This document shows, one piece after another, positions 17,536 through 29,214 of a stretch of DNA of 58,827 nucleotides. The position numbers were made by a program, and so were the translations under genes. This DNA is from Nocardia tenerifensis NBRC 101015. Its GTDB lineage: Bacteria > Actinomycetota > Actinomycetes > Mycobacteriales > Mycobacteriaceae. Each line of letters begins with the position of its first letter. Positions within the stretch are counted from its first letter, which is position 1. The DNA lies in NCBI RefSeq assembly GCF_000308715.1, contig NZ_BAGH01000241.1, forward strand, positions 1 to 58,827, given 5' to 3'. The notes beneath the pieces are model-generated. The model saw only the letters and a program-made list of their open reading frames with translations, was not told the origin of the DNA and did no database searches.

Positions 17536-18039
17536 ATGACGCACATGTACACCACGGACACCACGAGGATGACGGCCACGAGTTCCTTCGGGAGTCCCCC
17601 GACGGTCAAGCCCGACGGCGGCCAGTTCAACGACGTGATGGTCATGCCAAGGACTCCTGGGTCCGCCCGCATGAATGGCCTTCCCGATTCGGAGCAGCTG
17701 TTGACTGCGGCGTATGCGGCGGACCTGCTTCAGGCGATGAATCGCTTCGGCAGCGAGAACCAACTCCCCATCAAGGACCCCGCCAAGGACTTCCCGACGG
17801 TCACCGTGGAGGTCGGGCACTACATAGACGTGGATGCACCGCCCAGAATGAAAACGAACGCCAGCGGGCAGGTCGTGTCTGTCAGCGAACCCGAGGGCAA
17901 ACTGAAGATCGACCTTCAGGTCAGCGCGCCCAGCTGGAAGAAGGACATGATCGACAAGGCCATCGACCAATGGCGCAGCGACAGCTACCTGTGCGGGATC
18001 CTCGACCGCGATGCTCTCGTCACGGTGTCCGCCACCTGA
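17536..18039 (+). CDS. Hypothetical protein
   Basis: 167 residues with no signal peptide, membrane segment or domain that I recognise. The first 45 residues are low complexity (threonine- and serine-rich, MTHMYTTDTTRM), and the rest looks folded, with alternating strands (TVTVEVGHYIDV, LKIDLQVSAPSW) and a C-terminal helix. The ATG at 17536 has AAGGAG 7 nt upstream. It stands alone between the monooxygenase and convergent ctaB, and is followed at once by a strong hairpin. The 271 bp before it hold no gene. Confidence 0.6.
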   Translation: MTHMYTTDTTRMTATSSFGSPPTVKPDGGQFNDVMVMPRTPGSARMNGLPDSEQLLTAAYAADLLQAMNRFGSENQLPIKDPAKDFPTVTVEVGHYIDVDAPPRMKTNASGQVVSVSEPEGKLKIDLQVSAPSWKKDMIDKAIDQWRSDSYLCGILDRDALVTVSAT

Positions 18040-18040
18040 C

Positions 18041-18106
18041 CGGTAGTGGGTGCATGCCCGTTGCGGCTCTGGTGTCCGGGGCGTGCATCACTACCGATGC
18101 ACGCCC
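18041..18106. terminator. Two mutually exclusive hairpins in the convergent gap
   Basis: Hairpin one pairs CGGTAGTG plus TGCATGCCC (18041-18059) with GGGCGTGCA plus CACTACCG (18079-18096). Hairpin two pairs GGGCGTGCAT (18079-18088) with ATGCACGCCC (18097-18106) around an 8-nt loop. The middle segment is shared, so only one can form. The element begins 2 nt after a stop codon and probably terminates that gene; no long T run follows. Confidence 0.6.
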
Positions 18107-18308
18107 AGGCACCGCACCGATCAGCCGCCCAGATCTCCGTACACTCACGCACGCCGATCACTGGCGAAGATCAGCACCGATCAGTCCGCAGCGGAACGAA
18201 ACTCACAACTGGAAGGCCGGCCGCGCGGTCAACAACGCGCGCCCGACCGCACGCCCGCGACACGACGTAGGGCCTCCCCACGACCGGCGAAAGGCGCGGA
18301 GAGGCGGA

Positions 18309-19295
18309 TCAGAACAGGCTGCCGATGGTGTCCCAGCCGAGCACGGAGTCGACCGCCAGGCCGCAGAACACCACGGCCAGATAGTTGTTCGACTGCAGGA
18401 ACAGTCGCAGCGGCTTCACCGACTCGCCACGCCGCACGCCCGCGTACAGCTGGTGCGCCATAAGCAGGAACCACGCTCCGGCCACCAGCGCCACGGCCGC
18501 GTAGACCACGCCGGTCGCGGGCACCAACGCCAAGGTGGTGAGCACGGTGAGCCAGGTGTAGACGACGATCTGCTTGGTCACCGCCTGCTCGGTCGCCACC
18601 ACGGGCAGCATCGGCACGCCCGCCGCGCGGTAGTCCTCCTTGTAGCGCATGGCCAGCGCCCAGGTGTGCGGCGGCGTCCAGAAGAAGATCACGCCGAACA
18701 ACGCGATGGCGGGCCAGCCGATGCCGCCGGTCGCGGCGGACCAGCCGACCAGGGCGGGCATGCAGCCCGCCGCGCCGCCCCACACCACGTTCTGCGAGGT
18801 GCGGCGCTTGAGGCCGAGGGTGTAGACGAAGACGTAGAACAGGATCGTCGCGACGACGAGCACGCCGCTGAGCAGGTTGGCCTGCCACCACAGCCAGCCG
18901 AACGAGGCGAGGCCGAGCACGACGCCGAACACGAAGGCATGCGAGGTCGGCACCGCCTCCCTGGCCAGCGGGCGCTTGGCGGTCCGCTTCATCACCTTGT
19001 CGATATCGGCGTCCGCGACGCAGTTCAGGGTGTTCGCGCTGGCCGCGCCCATCCAGCCGCCGAAGAGGGTGACCAGGATGAGCCGCAGGTCGATGTGCCC
19101 ACGGTCGGCGAGCAGCATCGTCGGGATGGTCGCGACGAGCAGCAGCTCGATGACCCGCGGTTTGGTGAGCGCGATGTAGGCGAGCACCCGCCGGGTCAGT
19201 CGGGACGGCAGGCCGGGACCGGTGAACCGGTCGGCCAGCGCCGTCGGAGAGGAGCCGTGCGCGCCATTGCCACCCGGCTGTTGCCCAATCCGCAC
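18309..19295 (-). CDS. ctaB: Protoheme IX farnesyltransferase (heme O synthase)
   Basis: 328 residues, polytopic UbiA-family prenyltransferase. It attaches a farnesyl group to heme B to give heme O, the substrate of CtaA. The prenyl-diphosphate motif [19 protein letters not shown] and the second-loop [12 protein letters not shown] are intact. The GTG at 19295 is preferred because GAGGAG sits 6 nt upstream; the open frame continues to 19331. It is divergent from tkt, as in mycobacteria and corynebacteria. Confidence 0.95.
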   Translation of the reverse strand: MRIGQQPGGNGAHGSSPTALADRFTGPGLPSRLTRRVLAYIALTKPRVIELLLVATIPTMLLADRGHIDLRLILVTLFGGWMGAASANTLNCVADADIDKVMKRTAKRPLAREAVPTSHAFVFGVVLGLASFGWLWWQANLLSGVLVVATILFYVFVYTLGLKRRTSQNVVWGGAAGCMPALVGWSAATGGIGWPAIALFGVIFFWTPPHTWALAMRYKEDYRAAGVPMLPVVATEQAVTKQIVVYTWLTVLTTLALVPATGVVYAAVALVAGAWFLLMAHQLYAGVRRGESVKPLRLFLQSNNYLAVVFCGLAVDSVLGWDTIGSLF

Positions 19296-19599
19296 TGTTT
19301 CTCCTCGCACGCTGTGCATCGCATCCGGCATGGACCAAGCAGCGCGCTGCGGCCCCGCTGAGCTGGATGCGCGAGAGCTGGACCTTCGCCCGCCTCGGCG
19401 CCCCTCGGCCGGTGCGGCGCGGCTACTACTACAGAGGATGGTAGACCCCGTCGAGCCCGGTTCTCACATAGCCCCACTCAACAAGACGGCGAATGTGACC
19501 CACCTGACCGAGCGCCGCACGGCCGAACAGGCCCGCACGCCCTCGTGTTTCGGCCGCCGCGCACGGGGCAAATAACACAGGGTTCCCCGCATGGCGCTG

Positions 19600-19633
19600 G
19601 ATGTGCACATCTAGGGTGGGTGGGTACACACCC
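19600..19633. promoter_or_regulatory. Paired palindromes in the ctaB-tkt divergent region
   Basis: GATGTGCACATC (19600-19611) is a perfect 12-bp palindrome. Six bp on, GGGTG-GGTACA-CACCC (19618-19633) is a near-perfect 16-bp palindrome. They sit about 85-115 bp upstream of the tkt start. I cannot assign a regulator. The rest of the 421-bp gap (19296-19716) holds no gene that I can support. Confidence 0.45.
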
Positions 19634-19716
19634 GGTATGCACGCGCCGCTGCCGTGCGTTCATCGCCGCCCGTAAATGCCGCCGTCGACGAAACCAATGT
19701 CAGGAGAACCTCGGTC

Positions 19717-21876
<2,160 letters not shown>

Positions 21877-21882
21877 GCGCTC

Positions 21883-23016
21883 ATGACACAGAACGCGAAT
21901 ACCGCCGCCCTCTCGGCGGCCGGAGTGTCGGTATGGCTCGACGACCTGTCCAGGGACCGGATCCAGTCCGGCAACCTGGCGCAGCTGATCGAGACCCGCA
22001 GCGTCGTCGGGGTGACCACCAACCCGACGATCTTCCAGGGCGCGCTGAGCAAGGGCCACGCCTACGACGGACAGCTCAAAGAGCTTGCCGCCCAGGGCGC
22101 GGACGCCGACGCCGCCATCCGTACCATCACCACCGACGACGTGCGCGCCGCCTGTGACGTCTTCGCCGACGCCTTCGAGGCGTCCAACGGCGTCGACGGC
22201 CGCGTCTCCATCGAGGTCGACCCCCGCTTCGCCTTCGACGCGGACAAGACCGTGGCGCAGGCGATCGACCTGTGGAAGACCGTCGACCGGCCGAACCTGT
22301 TCATCAAGATCCCGGCCACCGAGGCGGGCCTGCCCGCGATCACCAAGGTGATCGCCGAGGGCATCAGCGTGAACGTGACGTTGATCTTCTCGGTCCAGCG
22401 CTACCGCGCGGTGATGGGCGCGTACCTCGACGGCCTGCGCAAGGCCAGGACCGCGGGCCACGATCTCGGCAAGATCCATTCCGTCGCTTCGTTCTTCGTG
22501 TCCAGGGTGGACACCGAGATCGACAAGCGGCTCGAGGCGCTCGGCACCGAGGACGCGCTCGCGCTGCGCGGCCAGGCCGGAATCGCCAACGCGCGCTTGG
22601 CCTATGCCGAATACCAGGACGTGTTCGACGGCGGCGCGCACACCTCCACCTTCGACAACCTCGGCGCCTCGGGCGCGAATCGCCAACGGCCGCTGTGGGC
22701 TTCGACCGGCGTGAAGAACCCGGAGTACTCCGACGTCATGTACGTGACGGAGCTGGTCGCGCCGAACACGGTGAACACGTTGCCGGAGAAGACCCTCGAG
22801 GCCGTCGCCGATCACGCCGAGATCCGCGGCGACACCGTCAGCGGCACCGCCGCGGCGGCGCAGGAGGTCTTCGACAAGCTCGTCGCCGTGGGCGTCGACC
22901 TCGACGACGTGTTCGAGGTGCTCGAGCGCGAAGGCGTGGACAAGTTCGAAAAGTCGTGGGCTGAACTGATTTCCGCGACCACCGAGGAACTGTCCGCGGC
23001 AGCCGGGAGCAACTGA
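21883..23016 (+). CDS. tal: Transaldolase
   Basis: 377 residues, the long actinobacterial/cyanobacterial transaldolase type. It moves a dihydroxyacetone unit between sugar phosphates. The Schiff-base lysine is in [15 protein letters not shown], and [14 protein letters not shown] near the N terminus and [15 protein letters not shown] are typical. It starts 6 bp after tkt, so the two are co-transcribed. Confidence 0.97.
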   Translation: MTQNANTAALSAAGVSVWLDDLSRDRIQSGNLAQLIETRSVVGVTTNPTIFQGALSKGHAYDGQLKELAAQGADADAAIRTITTDDVRAACDVFADAFEASNGVDGRVSIEVDPRFAFDADKTVAQAIDLWKTVDRPNLFIKIPATEAGLPAITKVIAEGISVNVTLIFSVQRYRAVMGAYLDGLRKARTAGHDLGKIHSVASFFVSRVDTEIDKRLEALGTEDALALRGQAGIANARLAYAEYQDVFDGGAHTSTFDNLGASGANRQRPLWASTGVKNPEYSDVMYVTELVAPNTVNTLPEKTLEAVADHAEIRGDTVSGTAAAAQEVFDKLVAVGVDLDDVFEVLEREGVDKFEKSWAELISATTEELSAAAGSN

Positions 23017-23021
23017 CGGCG

Positions 23022-24581
23022 ATGGCCGGATCAAAGAACCCGACCTGGCGTAACCCGCTGCGCGATGAGCGGGACAAGCGCGTCCCGCGCATCGCGGGGC
23101 CGTGCAGCATGGTGATCTTCGGAGTCACCGGCGACCTGTCCCGGAAGAAACTGATGCCGGCCATCTACGACCTCGCGAACCGGGGGCTGCTGCCCCCGGG
23201 TTTCGCGCTGGTCGGTTTCGCCCGGCGGGACTACGCGGATGAGGATTTCGCGAAGGTCGTGCTCGACTCGGTGAAGACGCACGCGCGCACGCCCTTCCGC
23301 CAGGAGGTCTGGGACCACCTGGCCGAGGGAATCCGTTTCGTGCAGGGCAGTTTCGACGACGACGCGGCCTTCGCCAGCCTCGCCGACACCCTCGCGACGC
23401 TGGACAAGGACCGGGGCACCGGCGGCAATCACGCGTTCTACCTGTCGATTCCGCCGAACATGTTCCCCGTGGTGCTCAACCAGCTCTCCGAGCACGGGCT
23501 CGCGCAGCCGAACAACACCGACTCCGCGGGTCGCAAGCCGTGGCGGCGGGTGGTGATCGAGAAGCCGTTCGGGCACGACCTGGAGAGCGCTCAGGAGCTC
23601 AACGCGCTGGTCAACGGGGTGTTCCCCGAGGAGACGGTCTTCCGCATCGACCACTACCTCGGCAAGGAGACGGTGCAGAACATCCTGGCGCTGCGCTTCG
23701 CCAACCAGCTCTACGATCCGATCTGGAACGCCAACTACGTCGACCATGTGCAGATCACCATGGCCGAGGACATCGGATTGGGCGGGCGCGCAGGCTATTA
23801 CGACGGCATCGGCGCGGCCCGCGACGTCATCCAGAACCACCTGCTCCAGTTGCTCGCGCTCACCGCGATGGAGGAGCCGATCAGCTTCCAGCCCAAGCAA
23901 TTACAGGCGGAGAAGATCAAGGTGCTCTCGGCGACCAAACTCGTCGAGCCGCTGGACGAGACCACCGCGCGCGGTCAGTACGCGGAGGGCTGGCAGGGCG
24001 GCGAGCACGTGGTCGGCCTGCTCGACGAGGAGGGTTTCGACCCGGTGTCGCGCACGGAGACCTACGCCGCGATCACCCTCGAGGTGGACACGCGCCGGTG
24101 GGCGGGGGTGCCGTTCTACCTGCGCACCGGAAAGCGGTTGGGCCGCAGGGTCACCGAGATCGCGATCATGTTCAAGCGGGCGCCGCACCTGCCCTTCGAT
24201 CAGACGATGACCGAGGATCTCGGCCAGAACGCGCTGGTTATCCGGGTACAGCCGGACGAGGGCATCACCACCCGATTCGGGTCGAAGGTGCCGGGGTCCA
24301 GCATGGAGGTGCGCGACGTCAACATGGACTTCAGCTACGGCGAGGCGTTCACCGAGTCCTCCCCCGAGGCCTACGAGCGCCTGATCCTCGACGTGCTGCT
24401 CGGGGTGCCCTCGCTGTTCCCGGTGAACGCGGAGGTCGAATTGTCCTGGGGCATCCTGGATCCCGTGCTCGAGCACTGGGCCGAGCAGGGTCGGCCCGAA
24501 TCCTACGAGGCGGGCACCTGGGGTCCGGCCTCGGCCGACGAGATGCTCGCCCGCACCGGGCGCGAATGGCGGCGACCGTGA
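23022..24581 (+). CDS. zwf: Glucose-6-phosphate 1-dehydrogenase
   Basis: 519 residues. Oxidises glucose 6-phosphate to 6-phosphogluconolactone, reducing NADP+. The nucleotide-binding FGVTGDLSRKKLMPAI lies near residue 31 and the active-site RIDHYLGKETVQN near residue 208; both are intact. It starts 5 bp after tal and overlaps opcA by 4 bp. Confidence 0.97.
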   Translation: MAGSKNPTWRNPLRDERDKRVPRIAGPCSMVIFGVTGDLSRKKLMPAIYDLANRGLLPPGFALVGFARRDYADEDFAKVVLDSVKTHARTPFRQEVWDHLAEGIRFVQGSFDDDAAFASLADTLATLDKDRGTGGNHAFYLSIPPNMFPVVLNQLSEHGLAQPNNTDSAGRKPWRRVVIEKPFGHDLESAQELNALVNGVFPEETVFRIDHYLGKETVQNILALRFANQLYDPIWNANYVDHVQITMAEDIGLGGRAGYYDGIGAARDVIQNHLLQLLALTAMEEPISFQPKQLQAEKIKVLSATKLVEPLDETTARGQYAEGWQGGEHVVGLLDEEGFDPVSRTETYAAITLEVDTRRWAGVPFYLRTGKRLGRRVTEIAIMFKRAPHLPFDQTMTEDLGQNALVIRVQPDEGITTRFGSKVPGSSMEVRDVNMDFSYGEAFTESSPEAYERLILDVLLGVPSLFPVNAEVELSWGILDPVLEHWAEQGRPESYEAGTWGPASADEMLARTGREWRRP

Positions 24582-25486
24582 TCATCGACATTCCGAACAC
24601 CACGACCGGCGAGGTCACCAAGCGCATCGTGCAGCTGCGCGAAAGCAACGGCGTGATCACCATGATGCGCGTGCTCACGCTGGTGGTGTGCACGCTGGAC
24701 AGCTCCGAGGCCGAGGACGCGATCGACGCCGCCAACGACGCCAGCCGCGAACACCCTTGCCGGGTGGTCGTATTGGCGCGCGGCGACCGCGACGCCGAGA
24801 CCAGGCTGGACGCGCAGATCCGGGTGGGCGGCGACGCGGGCGCGGCCGAGGTGATCGTGCTGCGGCTGCAGGGCGAGCTGATCAATCACGAGAGCAGCGT
24901 GGTCATCCCGTTCCTGCTGCCGGACACCCCCGTGGTCGCCTGGTGGCCGCGCGGCGCGCCGGAGTTCCCGTCCAAGGATTCGGTGGGGCGCTTGGCGACT
25001 CGCCGCATCACCGATGCCACCTACGCCGCCGACCCGCAGGCCACGATCAAGAAACGGCTGAATTCCTACGCGAGCGGCGACACCGATCTGGCGTGGAGCC
25101 GGATCACCTACTGGCGGGCGCTGCTCGCCGCCGCACTGGACGAACCGCCGTACGAGCCGGTCGAGTCGGTGCTGGTGTCCGGGCTGCGCGACGAGCCCGC
25201 ACTGGACACCCTGGCCGGCTGGCTCGCCATCCGCCTCGACTGCCCCGTGGTCCGGCGCTCAGGGGCGCTGCGCGTCGAGCTGCACCGGCCGTCGGTGTCG
25301 GTCACCATCGAGCGGCCGCAGAACGGGCGCACCGCGACGCTCACCCGCACCGGCGATCCGGACCAGCGAATCGCGTTGGCGCGCAGGGAGACCCGCGACT
25401 GCCTCGCCGAGGAGCTGCGTAGGCTGGACGCCGACGAGATCTACGCCGAGGCTCTCGCCGGAATCGAGAAGGTGACCTATGAGTGA
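24578..25486 (+). CDS. opcA: G6PD assembly/activator protein OpcA
   Basis: 302 residues, close to the 303 known for the mycobacterial protein. OpcA binds and activates Zwf. The sequence starts with the family pattern IIDIPNTTT and contains PDTPVVAWWPRGAP and a GDTDLAWSRITYWRALLAA region typical of it. I use the GTG at 24578, which overlaps the zwf stop as GTGA; an ATG at 24566 is an alternative that adds four residues. Confidence 0.93.
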   Translation: MIIDIPNTTTGEVTKRIVQLRESNGVITMMRVLTLVVCTLDSSEAEDAIDAANDASREHPCRVVVLARGDRDAETRLDAQIRVGGDAGAAEVIVLRLQGELINHESSVVIPFLLPDTPVVAWWPRGAPEFPSKDSVGRLATRRITDATYAADPQATIKKRLNSYASGDTDLAWSRITYWRALLAAALDEPPYEPVESVLVSGLRDEPALDTLAGWLAIRLDCPVVRRSGALRVELHRPSVSVTIERPQNGRTATLTRTGDPDQRIALARRETRDCLAEELRRLDADEIYAEALAGIEKVTYE

Positions 25487-26228
25487 ATCCGCTAGCGACA
25501 CAGTCGAAGTCCACGTCGATACCGAGTCGCTGGTGGCCTCGGCCGCCGCGCGCTTCGTCGAGGTCGTCGTCGCCGCGCAGGCCGAGCGCGGGTCCGCCTC
25601 GGTCGTGCTGACCGGCGGCGGCACCGGCATCGGACTGCTCGAACTGGTGCGCAAGTCGCCCGGCGACATCGATTGGTCCGCCATCGACTTCTTTTGGGGC
25701 GATGAGCGTTTCGTGCCTGCGGGCGATCCGGAGCGCAACGATTTGCAGGCGCGTCAGGCTTTGCTCGACCACGTTCCGGTCGATCCGGCACGGGTGCACC
25801 CGGTGGCCACCTCCGACGGCGAGTACCCCGACCCGGTCGAGGCCGCCGCCGAGTACTCCGCCGCCGTGCACGCCCACCTCGCCGAGCACGGCGCCTTCGA
25901 CCTGCACCTGCTCGGCATGGGCGGTGAGGGACACGTGAACTCGCTGTTCCCGCACACCGACGCGGTCCGCGAGGAGCACGAACTCGTTGTCGCCGTGACG
26001 AACTCGCCCAAACCGCCCCCGGTCCGCGTCACCCTCACCATCCCCGCCATCCGCCGCGCGCGTCACGTGGTCCTGGTCGTAGGCGGCGCGGCCAAGGCCG
26101 ACGCCGTAGCCGCGGCCATCTCCGGCGCGGACCCCGTCGACATCCCCGCCGCAGGCGCGGTAGGCCTCGAATCCACCACCTGGCTGCTGGATCAAGACGC
26201 CGCGTCGAGCCTGCAACTGCCGGACTGA
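25479..26228 (+). CDS. pgl: 6-Phosphogluconolactonase
   Basis: 249 residues. Hydrolyses the lactone made by Zwf. Characteristic stretches are VVLTGGGTGIGLLELV, DWSAIDFFWGDERFVP and HLLGMGGEGHVNSLFPH. Its ATG lies 8 bp inside opcA, completing an operon in which each gene overlaps or nearly abuts the next. In mycobacteria the neighbourhood continues toward tpi and secG; here secG lies about 14.5 kb away. Confidence 0.96.
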   Translation: MSESASDTVEVHVDTESLVASAAARFVEVVVAAQAERGSASVVLTGGGTGIGLLELVRKSPGDIDWSAIDFFWGDERFVPAGDPERNDLQARQALLDHVPVDPARVHPVATSDGEYPDPVEAAAEYSAAVHAHLAEHGAFDLHLLGMGGEGHVNSLFPHTDAVREEHELVVAVTNSPKPPPVRVTLTIPAIRRARHVVLVVGGAAKADAVAAAISGADPVDIPAAGAVGLESTTWLLDQDAASSLQLPD

Positions 26229-26524
26229 GTGCTTTTCTCGCCACCGTGCGTGGGCCGTATACCCGATTCGGTGAGCGAATGGGCGCTGCACCTTGCCGGT
26301 CGTCAGACCTCAGGTGCTGGCGGTCCGTGCCGATCAACACGCCGCCGCGGACATCTCGGTCGGCCAAGCGCAGTTCGGCGGCCTTGGCATGGGCGGTGGA
26401 ATGCCGAGGCCCGGTCGGGGTGGGTGAGGATTGAAATCCGGTTTGGTGCCGGTTTGGCCGGAACTTCTTCGGCTGAGTTGGATATGACGCGCAGAAAGAT
26501 CGGGTTTGCCGTTAGGGTGGGGCG

Positions 26525-28723
26525 GTGAGCGAGCGGGTTGCGTCTCCCGGTGGGAGTCCGGGCAAGATTCTCGATGATCAGTTCCGTGCGGCGGTCGGGG
26601 CGCTGACGCCGGCACCGGATCGAACGGACGAAATCGCGCCCGGCGTCACCGGCGCGACGCTGCTGGAGTTGTTCGAGGCGCAGGCGACGAGTAGGCACCT
26701 GGATCTGGCGGCGCGGCAGTTGGGGGCGAGCAAGCGCGGGTATTACAGCATCGGCTCATCGGGGCATGAGGGCAACGCGGCGCTCGGGCTCGCGCTGCGG
26801 GTGAACGATCCGGCGTTGCTGCACTACCGATCCGGGGCGTTCTTCGTGCAGCGCGCCCGGCGGGTGGCGGGTCTCGACCCGATCCGTGATGTGCTGCTCG
26901 GCGTCGTCGCGGCGGCCGCGGACCCCATATCCGGTGGGCGGCATAAGGTTTTCGGCAGCAAGGCCGCCGCCGTCATTCCGCAGACCTCGACCATCGCCTC
27001 ACACCTCCCCCGCGCGGTCGGGCTCGCCTTCGCGATCGATCGAGCCGCGCGACTGGGGGTTTCGAGTGAGTGGCCCTCGGATGCGGTGGTGCTGTGCAGT
27101 TTCGGGGACGCCTCGGCCAACCACTCCACGGCGGCAGGCGCGATCAACGCGGCGATACACACTGCGCGCCAGGGTGTTCCGCTGCCGATCCTGTTCCTGT
27201 GCGAGGACAACGGCATCGGAATCAGCGTGCCGACCCCAGCGGACTGGATCCAGCAGGCGTACGGCTCGCGCACCGGGCTGGAGTACTTCTGTGCCGACGG
27301 CTGCGATCCGCTCGACGCGCTTACCACCTCGATCGCGGCCGCAGCCTGGGTTCGCGAGCACCGCAAGCCCGCCTTCCTGCATCTGCGCACGGTGCGGTTG
27401 ATGGGGCACGCCGGCTCCGACGTCGAGGCCGCCTACCGCAGGCCCGCCGACATCGCCGCCGACCTCCTCCGCGATCCGGTCACCGCCACGGCCCGACTGC
27501 TCGTCGCCACCGGCACCGCCACCCCCGCCGAAATCCTCGCCCGCTACGACGACATCGCCCGCCGCGTCGACGCCACGGCCGAAACCGTCTGGCAGGAACC
27601 CAAATTGACTTCGGCCGCCGCAGTAGTCGCCCCACTCGCCGCCACCAACCCGGCGCTCGTGCGGGCGGACGTGCTTCGAGCGGGACCTTCCGAGGCCGAC
27701 CATGGCGCGGCGGAGCCGATGACCCTCGGTCAGGCGATCAACCGCACCTTGGCCGATCTGCTGGCCCGCGACAAGGACGTCCTCGTCTTCGGTGAGGACG
27801 TCGGCCGCAAGGGCGGCGTCTACGGCGTAACCAAGGGCCTGCAAAAGCAATTCGGAAAGCGCCGCGTCTTCGACACTCTGCTGGATGAGCAAAGCGTGCT
27901 CGGTACGGCATTGGGGACCGCACTGGCGGGTTTCGTACCGATCCCTGAAATCCAGTATCTCGCTTACGTTCACAACGCCGCCGACCAATTGCGCGGCGAG
28001 GCAGCCACTTTGGCGTTCTTCTCCGAGGGACGTTACCGCAACCCGATGGTGGTCCGCATCGCGGGCTACGCCTACCAGAAGGGTTTCGGCGGCCACTTCC
28101 ACAACGATAACTCGATAGCCGCCCTGCGCGACATCCCCGGCGTCGTCGTCACGTCCCCGTCGCGCGCCGACGACGCCGCCGCCCTCCTGCGCACCTGCGT
28201 CTCCGCCGCCCGAGTAGACGGCCGCGTCTGCGTCTATCTGGAACCCATCGCGCTCTACCACACCCGCGACCTGTACGAGCCGGGCGACAACGCCTGGCTA
28301 GCAACGACTTCCGACATCGATCACGCCGAGATCGGCCGAGCCCGCGTCTACGGCGACGGCACCGACATCACCATTGTCACCTTCGCCAACGGCGTCCCTA
28401 TGAGCCTGCGCGTCGCCCGCCGCCTGTCCGAGCGCGGCATCCGCCCCCGCGTCCTCGACCTACGCTGGCTCTCCCCCCTCCCCCTCCAAGACCTCCTCCA
28501 CCACGCCCGCGCCACCGGCCGCGTCCTCATCGCCGACGAAACCCGCCACAGCGGCGGCGTCTCCGAGTCGATCTGCGCCGCCCTCATCGACGCAGGCTTC
28601 GACGGCTACATCGCCAGAGTCACCAGCGAAGACAGCTTCGTCCCCCTAGGCCCCGCCGCCGACACCGTCCTCCTCGACGAGACCAAAATAGAGACCGCCG
28701 CCGGAAAGCTGCTGGCGCAGTAA
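26525..28723 (+). CDS. Fused E1 alpha/beta 2-oxoacid dehydrogenase
   Basis: 732 residues joining both E1 subunits of a branched-chain-type ketoacid dehydrogenase. The alpha half (about 1-375) carries RSGAFFVQRA and the thiamine diphosphate motif SFGDASANHSTAAGAIN ending LCEDNGIGISVP. The beta half (about 390-732) has the acidic FGEDVGRKGGVYGVTKGL, DTLLDEQSVLGTALG and KGFGGHFHNDNSIAAL. Predicted to decarboxylate a 2-oxo acid and pass the acyl group to an E2, which is not encoded here. GTG start at 26525 after GGGTGGGG. The 296 bp upstream hold no gene that I can support. Confidence 0.88.
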   Translation: MSERVASPGGSPGKILDDQFRAAVGALTPAPDRTDEIAPGVTGATLLELFEAQATSRHLDLAARQLGASKRGYYSIGSSGHEGNAALGLALRVNDPALLHYRSGAFFVQRARRVAGLDPIRDVLLGVVAAAADPISGGRHKVFGSKAAAVIPQTSTIASHLPRAVGLAFAIDRAARLGVSSEWPSDAVVLCSFGDASANHSTAAGAINAAIHTARQGVPLPILFLCEDNGIGISVPTPADWIQQAYGSRTGLEYFCADGCDPLDALTTSIAAAAWVREHRKPAFLHLRTVRLMGHAGSDVEAAYRRPADIAADLLRDPVTATARLLVATGTATPAEILARYDDIARRVDATAETVWQEPKLTSAAAVVAPLAATNPALVRADVLRAGPSEADHGAAEPMTLGQAINRTLADLLARDKDVLVFGEDVGRKGGVYGVTKGLQKQFGKRRVFDTLLDEQSVLGTALGTALAGFVPIPEIQYLAYVHNAADQLRGEAATLAFFSEGRYRNPMVVRIAGYAYQKGFGGHFHNDNSIAALRDIPGVVVTSPSRADDAAALLRTCVSAARVDGRVCVYLEPIALYHTRDLYEPGDNAWLATTSDIDHAEIGRARVYGDGTDITIVTFANGVPMSLRVARRLSERGIRPRVLDLRWLSPLPLQDLLHHARATGRVLIADETRHSGGVSESICAALIDAGFDGYIARVTSEDSFVPLGPAADTVLLDETKIETAAGKLLAQ

Positions 28724-28728
28724 GAATC

Positions 28729-29208
28729 ATGTCCGGCACCGACGTTCCCGAAGAACACCGGCGCTACTGGCGATACCGCCGGGAGCTGGCCGCCGTGAGC
28801 GCCGAAGCGGAAACCGAACTGGTCACCACCGTCCTGCACGACGAAGACACCGTGATGGCAGTAGCGGCGATAGTTGAATACTTCGACCGCCGTGCGGCGC
28901 AACTGATCCCGGGGAACAACGCCCACTTCGATCGCTGGGCGAGCACCATGTCCGAGCTGGCCGCCGGCCACGACTTCCTGATCCGCCGCCTACGGGAATG
29001 GACCCTGCTGCAGTCGATCACGTTGGGCCACAAGTGGTCCCCGGCCGAGATACTCACCGCCACCGACTGGTTCCAGCGCAAGGCCGCGGCCACCGCGACG
29101 GCCCCCGACGTCCTCGCCTTGCTGGCAGAGCAGGGCAGAACACGACGGGTCCGCAACGCCACAGAACTACGCCGCCGGAACCGGGGCGCGAATCCACAAC
29201 CCTCGTAA
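28729..29208 (+). CDS. Small helical protein of unknown function
   Basis: 159 residues, mostly helical by pattern (long runs such as EAETELVTTVLHDEDTVMAVAAIVEYFDRRAAQL), charged, soluble and without cysteines. It starts 5 bp after the E1 gene and is probably co-transcribed with it. The C-terminal 30 residues are arginine-rich (RTRRVRNATELRRRNRG). It converges with the P450 at 29215 with 6 bp between stops. No domain recognised. Confidence 0.6.
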   Translation: MSGTDVPEEHRRYWRYRRELAAVSAEAETELVTTVLHDEDTVMAVAAIVEYFDRRAAQLIPGNNAHFDRWASTMSELAAGHDFLIRRLREWTLLQSITLGHKWSPAEILTATDWFQRKAAATATAPDVLALLAEQGRTRRVRNATELRRRNRGANPQPS

Positions 29209-29214
29209 CGAGAA

